From Bacteroidales bacterium (GTDB lineage: Bacteria; Bacteroidota; Bacteroidia; Bacteroidales; Lentimicrobiaceae), in assembly GCA_016709025.1 (NCBI GenBank), contig JADJEQ010000006.1, positions 1 to 64,000 of the forward strand: a DNA stretch of 64,000 nucleotides. Reading direction: 5' to 3'. The position numbers were made by a program, and so were the translations under genes. Of this stretch, positions 26,227 to 35,036 are shown piece by piece (the first letter of the stretch is position 1; each line of letters begins with the position of its first letter). A model generated the notes under the pieces. That model saw only the letters and a program-made list of their open reading frames with translations, was not told the DNA's origin and searched no databases.

Positions 26227-27660
26227 ATGTCATCCCGTCTCTCAAATTTCACACAATTTGCAAATTCCCTGCTTCCACATGAAGTATCTTACCTGCATTC
26301 GGTCAATCAGTTTAAGGATGCGGAAAACATGGCCGTTCTTGATCTTATCCTTCACAATACCCATCATCCGGAGCAGACCTTTCCATATAAGGTATCGATA
26401 GATAAACGAAAGTATTCCAACCTGAAGAAATGGATTTCAGAAAAGCTTGCCGCAATTGATGTGGATGTGTACTACGACTGGCTGCTCGAAATTGACCGGA
26501 AAATTATGACGGACACCATTTCTCCGCGCGAAGAGGATGCATTGATCAGGCTTATAAAGGGTTTTAGCAAACCACCTTATTATTTTATCAGGCTCTATGA
26601 GATTATCAGGAACTATCGTTTTTACCTGCTGATCAGGTTCAGGCATCATTACAACCGCATCGTCGACAAATTTCTTCTGGAATATCAGAAACTCTACAAC
26701 GAGTGTACCGAAGTTAACCGTCAACTGCACGAAGCGACGATAGATATTGTCAATCAGTATGCGCTGAATAAAACTGAATCACGAAAGTGGGAGGGATGGC
26801 TGAAAGATATCTTTTACAATGTTAACCTGGATGGATTGAACCGCTATCTGGCGATTGTCAGGCTGACCCTGATCTATTTTAACTACAGGGAATATGACCG
26901 GCTCGACAGGATATACGATGATCTCGATGGCATGATGCGCGACGGGGAGTTCTATTCACGCCGCATTCTCCTGAATTACTACGCCAACCGTGTTATGCTG
27001 CATTCCAAGCGGAACGAACTTGAAAAAGCATCCGTTTTTGGCTATTTATCGATCCGGCAGCATTCAGGCGATTACCTGCATTATGTAAATAATCTTTGTG
27101 CGGTGTTGCTCAGGCAAAACCAGAATTCAAGAGCGCTGAAGCTGATGCAGGACTCATTTCCTGAATTGAAGAACACCAAAAGCCACCACAACAGGGTTGG
27201 GTTTGCTTCGTTTTACATCAGGGCACTGAATAAAAACAAACGGGCCTCCGAAGCGGCTGATTATGCCGAAACCTTTCTGAATGGTTACAGGGAGCAGATT
27301 TTTGAGTTCCGCTGGCATACTTTCTTCGGATCGTACATGCAGTCGCTGATTGCACAGGAAAACTATTCGAAGGTTCTGCAACTGGCAAGGCGCTATAAAC
27401 TCAACGACCGCGAATCGGATTACCGCCAGCGCGCCGTTTATATACCTACAATCTCCTGGTATATCGCCATTGCTGCGTATAAAGAATGTGAAATCAGTGA
27501 AGAAGAGATGCGAGTACAGATCATCAGCCAGGCAACCGACCTCGTTAATAATCCGCATAAATGCCGGTTAATGGCTGATCTTGGAAAGGAATTGCACGTA
27601 CATGTCCCGGAAGTCTTTTTTGCAGATGGAGCCATGCCCGGACTGGAATTCTCAATATAG
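26227..27660 (+). CDS. Unrecognised 477-residue helical protein
   Basis: I do not recognise a family. No signal peptide or membrane segment. The sequence is strongly helical, rich in Tyr, Arg and Leu, with repeated patterns such as YFIRLYEIIRNYRFYLLIRF, LDGLNRYLAIVRLTLIYFNY and ASFYIRALNKNKRASEAADY. These look like degenerate TPR or SEL1-type helical hairpins, so a cytoplasmic scaffold is plausible. Start at ATG 26227, 49 bp after the MITE's right end; the MITE may therefore supply or disrupt the promoter. It is a single gene, followed by 250 bp of AT-rich DNA with two AGTCAGCCCT words before the thiolase gene. Confidence 0.75.
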   Translation: MSSRLSNFTQFANSLLPHEVSYLHSVNQFKDAENMAVLDLILHNTHHPEQTFPYKVSIDKRKYSNLKKWISEKLAAIDVDVYYDWLLEIDRKIMTDTISPREEDALIRLIKGFSKPPYYFIRLYEIIRNYRFYLLIRFRHHYNRIVDKFLLEYQKLYNECTEVNRQLHEATIDIVNQYALNKTESRKWEGWLKDIFYNVNLDGLNRYLAIVRLTLIYFNYREYDRLDRIYDDLDGMMRDGEFYSRRILLNYYANRVMLHSKRNELEKASVFGYLSIRQHSGDYLHYVNNLCAVLLRQNQNSRALKLMQDSFPELKNTKSHHNRVGFASFYIRALNKNKRASEAADYAETFLNGYREQIFEFRWHTFFGSYMQSLIAQENYSKVLQLARRYKLNDRESDYRQRAVYIPTISWYIAIAAYKECEISEEEMRVQIISQATDLVNNPHKCRLMADLGKELHVHVPEVFFADGAMPGLEFSI

Positions 27661-27910
27661 CTGTAACTTTTCAAAAAGGAATACCGGATTCTTCTCCGGA
27701 ATTGAACTCCTGGTTTATAATACACATATTTATGTTCAGTCAGCCCTACAGTAAATAAAGTTTATAATATTGATAATTAAGTTTATATAATAGTTTTAAT
27801 AGCAATTTCAGGTATAAGTCAGCCCTTTCGATCTTAAGCTCCGCCTTTACAATTCAGTCAAATGATGTTTAATTAGCTGAAAATTTCTGAATACCAAAAC
27901 ACTATTCAAA

Positions 27911-29089
27911 ATGAGAGAAGTTGTAATCGTTTCGGCTGCCCGCACACCCATTGGATCTTTCGGAGGCAGTCTAGCCTCACTCAGTGCTGTAGAACTGGGA
28001 ACCATTGCCGCACGTGAAGCCATAAAAAGGGCCGGCATCGATCCTGCCATCATCGACGACGTGATTATCGGCAATATCCTTTCGGCCGGATTAGGTCAGA
28101 ATGTAGCCCGTCAGGTATCTGTTTATGCAGGTGTTCTCGAAACGGTTACTGCAATGACAATCAACAAATTATGTGGTTCCGGCCTGCGCGCTGTGAGTAT
28201 GGCTGCCCAGTTCATTATGCTTGGAGATGCTGAGGTGATCCTTGCCGGAGGTACGGAAAGCATGACCAATGCCCCGTATCTGCTGCCCAAAGGACGTTAT
28301 GGTTACCGGATGGGCGATGGAAAAATCATCGACAGCATGGTTCACGATGGACTTACAGAAACGTTTAACAACTATCACATGGGTGTTACCGCTGAGAACA
28401 TTGCAAAGCGATGGGACATCAGCCGGGAAGAGCAGGATGAATTTGCGTTAAACAGCCAGTTGAAAGCGGAAGCAGCCCAGAAAGCCGGAAAGTTTAAAGA
28501 TGAGATTGTTCCGGTGATCATTCCCCAGCGAAAAGGAGATCCGATCGTAGTAGATACAGATGAATATCCGCGTCACGGTACAACGCTTGAGAAACTGGCG
28601 AAATTACCACCGGCTTTCGACAAAGCAGGAACTGTAACTGCCGGAAATGCCTCTGGCATCAACGACGGAGCGGCCATGCTGATCGTAATGTCGAAGCAGA
28701 AGGCCGATGAACTCGGACTTAAGCCACTGGCTACCATCAAATCCTATGCTTCGGTGGCACTCGACCCGACCATCATGGGTTATGGTCCCGTACCCGCATC
28801 GCGCAAAGCACTTGAAAGGATCGGTTACTCTATTGACCAGATCGATCTGGTAGAAGCCAACGAGGCCTTTGCTTCCCAGTCAATCGCCGTAGTCCGCGAT
28901 CTGGGGCTGGATCCTGCAAAAGTAAATGTGAATGGCGGTGCCATCGCGCTCGGTCACCCGATCGGTGCATCCGGTGCACGCATCCTCACCTCATTGATCT
29001 ATGAAATGGGCAGACGCAATGCGAAAACCGGACTCGCAACCCTCTGCATCGGCGGTGGAATGGGCACCTCAATTATAATAGAAAGATAA
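27911..29089 (+). CDS. Acetyl-CoA C-acyltransferase (thiolase)
   Basis: Thiolase of 392 residues, biosynthetic/AtoB type by length and motifs. Nucleophile C88 in [11 protein letters not shown], substrate/oxyanion His and Gly-rich [13 protein letters not shown] (H349) and the second catalytic Cys379 in [15 protein letters not shown] is also present. It condenses two acetyl-CoA to acetoacetyl-CoA or runs in reverse to cleave 3-ketoacyl-CoA. It opens a run of eight co-directional genes. The next gene is an SDR reductase 49 bp downstream, the usual partner for 3-ketoacyl-CoA/3-hydroxyacyl-CoA interconversion. The chain-length range is not readable from sequence. Confidence 0.95.
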   Translation: MREVVIVSAARTPIGSFGGSLASLSAVELGTIAAREAIKRAGIDPAIIDDVIIGNILSAGLGQNVARQVSVYAGVLETVTAMTINKLCGSGLRAVSMAAQFIMLGDAEVILAGGTESMTNAPYLLPKGRYGYRMGDGKIIDSMVHDGLTETFNNYHMGVTAENIAKRWDISREEQDEFALNSQLKAEAAQKAGKFKDEIVPVIIPQRKGDPIVVDTDEYPRHGTTLEKLAKLPPAFDKAGTVTAGNASGINDGAAMLIVMSKQKADELGLKPLATIKSYASVALDPTIMGYGPVPASRKALERIGYSIDQIDLVEANEAFASQSIAVVRDLGLDPAKVNVNGGAIALGHPIGASGARILTSLIYEMGRRNAKTGLATLCIGGGMGTSIIIER

Positions 29090-29118
29090 GTAAAGACGTT
29101 GCAATGCAACGTCTCCAC
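29090..29118. repeat. GTAAAGACG palindromic repeat
   Basis: GTAAA followed by GACGTTGCA-A-TGCAACGTC, a perfect 9-bp hairpin with a 1-nt centre (29095-29113), then TCCAC. It starts directly at the thiolase stop codon and lies within the putative operon. A degenerate copy is at 18853-18877. It is a member of a widespread Bacteroidota palindrome family. Confidence 0.75.
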
Positions 29119-29138
29119 CTGGATATATAATACCAATC

Positions 29139-29882
29139 ATGAAAAGACTCGATAAAAAAGTAGCCATCATCACCGGTGGTGCCGATGGAATCGGAAAAGC
29201 AACGGCCATCAGGTTTGCACAGGAAGGCGCAATTGCCATTATATGGGACCTGAATGAAGAAAAGGGAAACCGTGTGGTTGAAGAAATCCGCAACGAAGGC
29301 GGTGAAGCCGCTTTCTTTAAGGTAAATACATCTGTATATCAGGAAGTTGAAGCAGCTGCTGACGCTGTTGTAAAGAAATATGGTCAGGTAGATATCCTGA
29401 TCAACAATGCCGGGATTACCCGCGACGCCAGTCTGAAAAAAATGACGGTAGACCAATGGCAGCAAGTAATTGATGTTAACCTCAGCGGTGTTTTCTATTG
29501 TACCAAAGCCATCTCACCTTTTATGATGGATAGGGGTTATGGCCGCATTATTTCCACCTCTTCGGTAGTGGCGCTTTACGGCAATTTCGGACAGACCAAT
29601 TATGTGGCAACCAAAGCCGGAGTAATCGGTATGACCAAAACCTGGGCACGTGAACTGGGACGCAAAGGAATAACGGCCAACGCGGTTGCTCCGGGTTTCA
29701 TTTCTACAGAAATGGTTTCCCTGATGCCCGAGAATGTGCTGGCTTCGATGCGTGAGAAAGTCCCATTGGGCCGCCTGGGTAAACCTGAAGAGATAGCCAG
29801 TGCATTTGTATTTCTGGCTTCTGATGAAGCAGCTTACATCAATGGTGCAGTAATCAGTGTTGACGGTGGCATAACCATTTAA
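29139..29882 (+). CDS. fabG: SDR family 3-oxoacyl-[ACP]/CoA reductase
   Basis: 247 residues, a classical short-chain dehydrogenase. NAD(P)-binding GGADGIG at 13-19, NNAG at 89-92, catalytic Ser in the STSS segment near 139-142, Y155 and K159 in NYVATKAG, and the FabG/PhaB-like ending INGAVISVDGG. It reduces 3-ketoacyl thioesters to 3-hydroxyacyl thioesters or the reverse. Sequence alone does not separate an ACP enzyme (FabG) from a CoA enzyme (PhaB). Adjacency to a thiolase gene and a CoA ligase favours a CoA role, so the symbol is a family label only. Confidence 0.9.
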   Translation: MKRLDKKVAIITGGADGIGKATAIRFAQEGAIAIIWDLNEEKGNRVVEEIRNEGGEAAFFKVNTSVYQEVEAAADAVVKKYGQVDILINNAGITRDASLKKMTVDQWQQVIDVNLSGVFYCTKAISPFMMDRGYGRIISTSSVVALYGNFGQTNYVATKAGVIGMTKTWARELGRKGITANAVAPGFISTEMVSLMPENVLASMREKVPLGRLGKPEEIASAFVFLASDEAAYINGAVISVDGGITI

Positions 29883-29891
29883 TAATCAAAA

Positions 29892-30881
29892 ATGCGAAAC
29901 GCGATTATACTTTCAACCGGAGCCTATGTTCCTGAGCGGGTGGTCCCCAACAGCTATTTCGATGAGCTGCTGGGCGAAAATGTGAGCGACTGGCTGGTTG
30001 AGAATGTGCATATTCACGAACGCCGCTGGGCTGCCGAAAATCAGTCAACCGCCGATTTGTGTATTCCGGCTGCCAAACAGGCGTTGGAGCGGGCTGGTTT
30101 AAAGCCGGAAGCGATTGACCTGTTGATCATTTCTACCGATACACCCGAGTTTATATCGCCTTCCACGGCATCGAAGGTTCAGTATGAACTCGGCCTCGTG
30201 AATGCCGGTACTTTTGATATCAATACCGCCTGTGCCGGGTTTGTAACAGCCCTTGATATCGGATCGAAATACATCAAAGCCGATGAGCAATACAGGTATG
30301 TGATGGTCATCGGTGCTTATGCCATGAGCAAGTACCTGAATATGCAGGACAAGAAAACGGTTACGCTGTTTGCCGATGGGGCAGGGGTGGTAATTCTTAA
30401 ATCAGAGGAAACAGATAATCAGGGCTTTCTGGCCAGTGAACTCCTTACTCAGGGTCAATATTATGGCTATATGGGGATTTATGCCGGAGGGACATATCAG
30501 CCGGTTACCGCTGCGGTGGTTGAAAATAAGGATCACCTGCTAAAGTTTGTTCAGAAATTTCCAAAGGAACTCAACACAGAAATGTGGAGCAAAATGGCGT
30601 TGGATCTTACCAGACGTATTGGCGAAACCCCTCAATCGGTTGATCACTATTTCCTTACACAGATCAACATCAATACCATATGGGAAACCATGGACAAATT
30701 GAATGTGCCGAGGGAAAAAGCACACACCATTATGCAGTATTACGGATACACCGGTTCAGCCTGTATTCCGTTGGCATTTGACGATGCAGTTACCAAAGGT
30801 AAAGTGAAACGTGGCGAACTCCTGGTATTTATCGGTTCGGGTGGCGGCCTGGCTTTTGCATCCGCCGCATTCAGGTATTAA
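29892..30881 (+). CDS. KAS III-like (FabH-fold) enzyme with altered His and Asn
   Basis: 329 residues with the thiolase-fold layout of 3-oxoacyl-ACP synthase III. The acylated nucleophile is present, C114 in INTACAGFVTAL, and so is FADGAGVVIL. However, the block aligning with the FabH HQAN motif reads YFLTQINI, with T256 in place of the catalytic His, and the block aligning with HGNTSAAS reads YGYTGSAC, with Y286 in place of the catalytic Asn. Those residues drive malonyl decarboxylation in FabH, so this enzyme probably does not act as a normal decarboxylating KAS III. Cys-dependent acyl transfer, as in known KAS III-like acyltransferases of natural product pathways, is one alternative. It starts 10 bp after the SDR gene, so it is clearly co-transcribed. 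Confidence 0.88.
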   Translation: MRNAIILSTGAYVPERVVPNSYFDELLGENVSDWLVENVHIHERRWAAENQSTADLCIPAAKQALERAGLKPEAIDLLIISTDTPEFISPSTASKVQYELGLVNAGTFDINTACAGFVTALDIGSKYIKADEQYRYVMVIGAYAMSKYLNMQDKKTVTLFADGAGVVILKSEETDNQGFLASELLTQGQYYGYMGIYAGGTYQPVTAAVVENKDHLLKFVQKFPKELNTEMWSKMALDLTRRIGETPQSVDHYFLTQININTIWETMDKLNVPREKAHTIMQYYGYTGSACIPLAFDDAVTKGKVKRGELLVFIGSGGGLAFASAAFRY

Positions 30882-30882
30882 G

Positions 30883-30915
30883 AACCTAACAGGTTTTCTT
30901 CTAACCTGTTAGGTT
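30883..30915. repeat. AACCTAACAGGTT / AACCTGTTAGGTT inverted pair
   Basis: Two 13-bp words that are exact inverse complements, separated by TTCTTCT, forming a perfect stem-loop just after the KAS III stop. They are the same words as in the array at 22543-22708. There is no clean T-tract, so a full terminator is doubtful; it may trim or attenuate the operon message. Confidence 0.7.
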
Positions 30916-30969
30916 TAAGAATTTGTTAGGATTTAGATTTTAAAATTCAATTAAAACCAACCAACCAAA

Positions 30970-32529
30970 TTGGCAACATCAGCTCAGGTCACAGGTGCTT
31001 GGATTCTGGTCATTCTCTATATGGGAATTACCCTGTTTTTTGTAATCCGGGGTGCGCTGAAAATCAAAAACATATCTGACTTTGCAGTCGGCAGCATAAC
31101 ATTTTCTCCGGTGGCAGTTGCACTTTCGCTGGCTGCAAGTATGACCAGCGCAGCTACTTTTGTCATTAATCCCGGATTTATCGCCAATTATGGAATCAGT
31201 GGAATCATATCCTATGCCATCGTATTACCGTTTGCTTCTTTGGTTTCACTAACTGTTCTCACCAAGAGTTTCAGAAAGTACGGACAATCGGTAAAGGCAT
31301 TAACCCTGGCCCAATGGATAGGTGAACGGTATAAAAGCCGCAACTATGCCCTGTTCATGGGTTTCCTGGCTATTTTACTGATAACTTTCATTGTGCTTAT
31401 CGCTGTGGCCATTACCATGGTGCTTTCAAAGGCCCTGAATGCCGATCCTTACATGGTTCTGATAGCCGTGGTGGTCTTTATTTTCGGATATATGATGTTT
31501 GGCGGAGCCAACAGCATGGTTTACACCAACACCATTCAGGCAATCATCATGCTGGTGGTTGCTGTGATATTGCTCACATCCGGATATCAGCATTTCAGTG
31601 AAGGCATCGGACAACTGATGCGAAAACTTGCTGCGATTGATCCGGTGCTGATCCGTGCGACCAATCCGGGCAGTCCGCTTTTCCGCGACTTTTATGAAAT
31701 TATTTTTGCCCAACTAATAGTTGGGATGGCCATTGTGGTGCAGCCGCACATCATCACCAAATCGCTGTTGCTGAAGAAGGAGAGCGATGTAAACCGCTAC
31801 CTGGTAGTGGCTGTAGCGGCCCAGTTATTGTTTTTTCTCGTTGTAATCACAGGCCTTTATGCCCGTATAACCTTTCCTGACCTGATGGCAGGAGGGGTGC
31901 CCCTGAAAAACGATGCCATTGTACCGACCTATGTCATGCATATCTTCTCAAATGGAAATCTGGCGGTTGTTGTCGGGCTGATCGTTGTGCTGGGTCTGAT
32001 CTCGGCCGGCATTTCCACCCTTGAAGGACTGATACAATCGGTTTCAACCACAATAACTTCTGATATCATTAAACCCCTGACTGGAAACTGGCTGAAAAAT
32101 GATCGTTCAATGATTGTTTTAAACCGGTTGGTCATCGTATTGGTAGGTCTGATAACCATCTGGCTGTCGTGGAAACAGATTGCCAGTCCTAAGCTAAGTG
32201 TAGGGATATTTGCACAGAATGGGGTTTATGCTTATTTTGCTTCGGCATTCGTTCCGGTTATTTTTGGAATCTATTACAAAAAAATGAAGGCTGGGGTCGC
32301 TTTAACAGGTTCTGTCGTAGCCTTCGCCGTTCATTTTACGGTTTATTACCTGATGCCTTTGCTCGTAAACAGTTACGGATGGTCTTTCGGACTCTTTACC
32401 CGTTACCTGGAGGGCCCGGTTCGAAATCCGGCAATCGCCTGTTCAACGGCTGTGGTGATTTCAACCATTACGGTATTGATAATGATAATGATAGATAAGT
32501 CGAAAACCCAAAAACCAATTCAGGCATGA
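30970..32529 (+). CDS. Sodium:solute symporter family protein
   Basis: 519 residues with about 13 transmembrane segments, in the SSS family (SLC5-like, LeuT fold). Characteristic parts: SDFAVGSITFSPVAVALSLA, AASMTSAATFVINPGF (TM2, Na+-site Ser/Thr), LAQWIGERYKSRNYA, GGANSMVYTNTIQAIIM, AGISTLEGLIQSVSTT. It imports an organic solute with Na+; monocarboxylates are common substrates. Start is a TTG at 30970, since no ATG lies close to the first helix. Its stop overlaps the CoA ligase start by four bases (ATGA), so uptake and activation of the same acid are probably coupled (inference). Confidence 0.92.
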   Translation: MATSAQVTGAWILVILYMGITLFFVIRGALKIKNISDFAVGSITFSPVAVALSLAASMTSAATFVINPGFIANYGISGIISYAIVLPFASLVSLTVLTKSFRKYGQSVKALTLAQWIGERYKSRNYALFMGFLAILLITFIVLIAVAITMVLSKALNADPYMVLIAVVVFIFGYMMFGGANSMVYTNTIQAIIMLVVAVILLTSGYQHFSEGIGQLMRKLAAIDPVLIRATNPGSPLFRDFYEIIFAQLIVGMAIVVQPHIITKSLLLKKESDVNRYLVVAVAAQLLFFLVVITGLYARITFPDLMAGGVPLKNDAIVPTYVMHIFSNGNLAVVVGLIVVLGLISAGISTLEGLIQSVSTTITSDIIKPLTGNWLKNDRSMIVLNRLVIVLVGLITIWLSWKQIASPKLSVGIFAQNGVYAYFASAFVPVIFGIYYKKMKAGVALTGSVVAFAVHFTVYYLMPLLVNSYGWSFGLFTRYLEGPVRNPAIACSTAVVISTITVLIMIMIDKSKTQKPIQA

Positions 32530-34043
32530 TTGTAACAGATTGGTTTTCCAGGTGGGCTGATTACACCCCTGACAAAGTAGCCGTAAGTGAATTTGAAACC
32601 GGAAAGAGCCTGACCTACGCTCAGCTTAACCACTTGGGAAACAGATTCTCTGATCTACTTACCTCAGAGTATGGTTTAAAAAAGGGCGACCGCCTTGCGA
32701 TACTGGCCGAAAACTGCCTTGAGTACATTATTTTGCTTGTTGTTGCTCAGAAAACCGGTATTATCCTCGTCCCTCTGAATTACCGGCTGACACCGCGCGA
32801 AATAGACTTTCTGATATCGGACAGTGCACCGGAATTATTGATAACGGAAGATTTATTTCTCGATAAGATTCAACAGGCAGCAGCTTTTCAGAAAGTCACC
32901 AGGCATCTCGACCTGACTGAACTTCAGGTAATAAGCGAATCTTTTCTTGCAAATCCAGACAATTCCCCTTACAATGGAATTCCTGTTTCTCCGGAAGATA
33001 CCGCACTGATTATTTATACCAGTGGCACAACTGCTTTTCCGAAAGGTTCTGTTTATACCCATGAAATGATGTTCTGGAACAGCATCAATACGCAGATGCG
33101 CCTGGATATAACTTCTTCGGACCGATCGGTAAATATGGCACCGCCATTCCATACCGGCAACTGGAATGTTTTGCTCACTCCGTTTCTGCATCACGGGGCC
33201 TATACCCTTATTATGAAAAGTTTTGATGCAGATAAGGTTCTTGAAGTACTTGAAAAATATGATCTTACGATTTTCTGGGCAGTACCGACCATGCTGAAAA
33301 TGATGGCCGATTCACCTGCCTTCGAAACCGCTGATCTGGGAAAGATCCGCTATTTTGTGGTTGGCGGTGAGGCAATGCCTGTTCCGCTGATTGAGAAATG
33401 GCATGCGAAAGGGGTTCCCATCCGTCAGGGTTATGGGCTTACGGAAGTTGGTCCGAATGTAACTTCACTCAACCACGGCGATGCAATCCATAAAGCAGGT
33501 TCGATCGGGAAACCAAATTTTTATTACCACACCAAACTGGTGGATGATGCCGGCAACGAAGTGGCACCCAATGAATTGGGCGAACTGCTGCTGAGTGGTC
33601 CAACAGTAACGCCCGGGTACTGGAACAATCCGGAAGCCACGCAGGCGACCATCGTCGACGGATGGTTCCACACGGGTGATATCATGCGCAAAGATGAAGA
33701 TGGCTTCCTGTTCGTGATGGACCGGATTAAAAACATGTACATATCAGGTGCGGAAAATGTATATCCTGCCGAAATCGAATACCTGCTCCGTAACCATCCT
33801 GCGGTTGATGCTGTTGCCATCATCGGGGTTCCGGATGAGAAGTGGGGAGAATCGGGCATGGCCTTTGTAGTGACGAAGCCCGGACAAAAAATAACGTCTG
33901 ACGATATCATTTCTTTCTGTGAAGGGAAACTGGCCCGGTACAAGATTCCTAAACATGTGCGTTTTCTGGATCAATTGCCTAAAAATGATGCCGGAAAGAT
34001 TGACCGGCAGCAACTCAGAAGAATTTCAACCACAAATAATTAA
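32526..34043 (+). CDS. AMP-forming acyl-CoA synthetase
   Basis: 505 residues, ANL superfamily. Adenylation motif YTSGTTAFPKGSVYTH (about 163-178), GYGLTEVGPNV, A7-type GWFHTGDIMRKDEDGFLFVM, the hinge DRIKNMYISGAENVYPAEIE and the catalytic Lys motif KNDAGKIDRQQL near the C-terminus. It converts an organic acid, ATP and CoA to acyl-CoA, AMP and pyrophosphate. The substrate pocket is not readable; fatty, short-chain and aromatic acids are all possible. Translationally coupled to the upstream symporter gene. Confidence 0.94.
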   Translation: MIVTDWFSRWADYTPDKVAVSEFETGKSLTYAQLNHLGNRFSDLLTSEYGLKKGDRLAILAENCLEYIILLVVAQKTGIILVPLNYRLTPREIDFLISDSAPELLITEDLFLDKIQQAAAFQKVTRHLDLTELQVISESFLANPDNSPYNGIPVSPEDTALIIYTSGTTAFPKGSVYTHEMMFWNSINTQMRLDITSSDRSVNMAPPFHTGNWNVLLTPFLHHGAYTLIMKSFDADKVLEVLEKYDLTIFWAVPTMLKMMADSPAFETADLGKIRYFVVGGEAMPVPLIEKWHAKGVPIRQGYGLTEVGPNVTSLNHGDAIHKAGSIGKPNFYYHTKLVDDAGNEVAPNELGELLLSGPTVTPGYWNNPEATQATIVDGWFHTGDIMRKDEDGFLFVMDRIKNMYISGAENVYPAEIEYLLRNHPAVDAVAIIGVPDEKWGESGMAFVVTKPGQKITSDDIISFCEGKLARYKIPKHVRFLDQLPKNDAGKIDRQQLRRISTTNN

Positions 34044-34089
34044 CAATCAGTTCAATAATCAAATAAACCAACCCTTAAATTAAATTAAA

Positions 34090-34926
34090 ATGAAAAACAC
34101 ACATTTGAAAACGATTGCTTTGTTGTTCGGTGCAGCCGTTCTGACATTTACAGCTTGTAAAAAAGATGAAGACAAAGGTGATCCCCCAACCATTGTAAGT
34201 GTTACTGTAGCAGATGACAATTCCTCAGCTTTGGTTACATTTAGTGAAATTGTATACAAAGCCGATAACCAGACCGGTAATCTCGACAAGGCTGCATTGA
34301 GTGTAACCATGACAGGCGGCACTGCAACACTCGCTGATTACACAGTTACCCACATTGCCGGAACCAATGAAGTTACTGTTGGACTTACCCTGAGTGGAGT
34401 TGCCAATGGAACTGAAGTGCTGACCGTTAAGCCTGCTGCTGCCAATTCAGTATACAATGCCAAAGGTGTTGCTATGGATGTTGCGCAGAACAAGACCGAC
34501 AATATGAATGATACCGGTATCATCGGTAAATGGAGTTCTGCAGGCGTTAACCTGGCTCCACTGCTTGTTTATGCAGGTATTGATTCTATTTATGCCAATT
34601 TTAAAGGTGATAATACCTACGTGGTAGAATCATTTACCCCGGACGGATCAAAAACCACCTTAACCGGAACTTTTACCCAGGCACATTCAACAGTTGCCAC
34701 CATATGGGATATCACAGTAAATCAGTCTTCCCCTACTGCCCTGGCCAGTGTAGGTATCTTTTCAATTTACAGCGAATTCAGTCCACTGACCATGAAATAT
34801 GAAATTGCCCAGACTGAACCGGCCATCGTTGGTGTAACGCCTCCAACCGCCACAGGTGGTTTTGGAAGTACAAGCGGCGGCGCTTACGGAGTTCTGAACG
34901 TTCAGACTTATGTCAGAATGAATTAA
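34090..34926 (+). CDS. Lipoprotein, paralogue of the one at 23696
   Basis: 278 residues with lipobox TFTACKKDED. Blocks shared with the protein at 23696: a beta-rich N-terminal half (DDNSSALVTFSEIVYKADNQ, LSGVANGTEVLTVKPAA), then TGIIGKWSSAGVNLAPLL, YVVESFTPDG, LTGTFTQAHSTVA and GVTPPTATGGFGST. This is a two-domain surface-type lipoprotein of unknown role. In this operon it precedes the outer-membrane barrel, so it may deliver ligand to it; the paralogue stands alone. A hairpin terminator 34 bp downstream could raise its level relative to the barrel. Confidence 0.82.
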   Translation: MKNTHLKTIALLFGAAVLTFTACKKDEDKGDPPTIVSVTVADDNSSALVTFSEIVYKADNQTGNLDKAALSVTMTGGTATLADYTVTHIAGTNEVTVGLTLSGVANGTEVLTVKPAAANSVYNAKGVAMDVAQNKTDNMNDTGIIGKWSSAGVNLAPLLVYAGIDSIYANFKGDNTYVVESFTPDGSKTTLTGTFTQAHSTVATIWDITVNQSSPTALASVGIFSIYSEFSPLTMKYEIAQTEPAIVGVTPPTATGGFGSTSGGAYGVLNVQTYVRMN

Positions 34927-34960
34927 TCAGATGTTAGAATAACGAGTTAATTATTCATTG

Positions 34961-35012
34961 CAGGCCCGGTAGTCCAATCATACCGGTAGGTAATTACCGG
35001 GCCTGTCTTTAT
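34961..35012 (+). terminator. Hairpin with T-rich tail inside the operon
   Basis: CAGGCCCGGT (34961-34970) and ACCGGGCCTG (34996-35005) pair perfectly across a 25-nt loop and are followed by TCTTTATTTTAT. It lies between the lipoprotein and the barrel genes and probably terminates part of the transcription. Confidence 0.6.
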
Positions 35013-35036
35013 TTTATCATTTATTTGACGGCCAAT

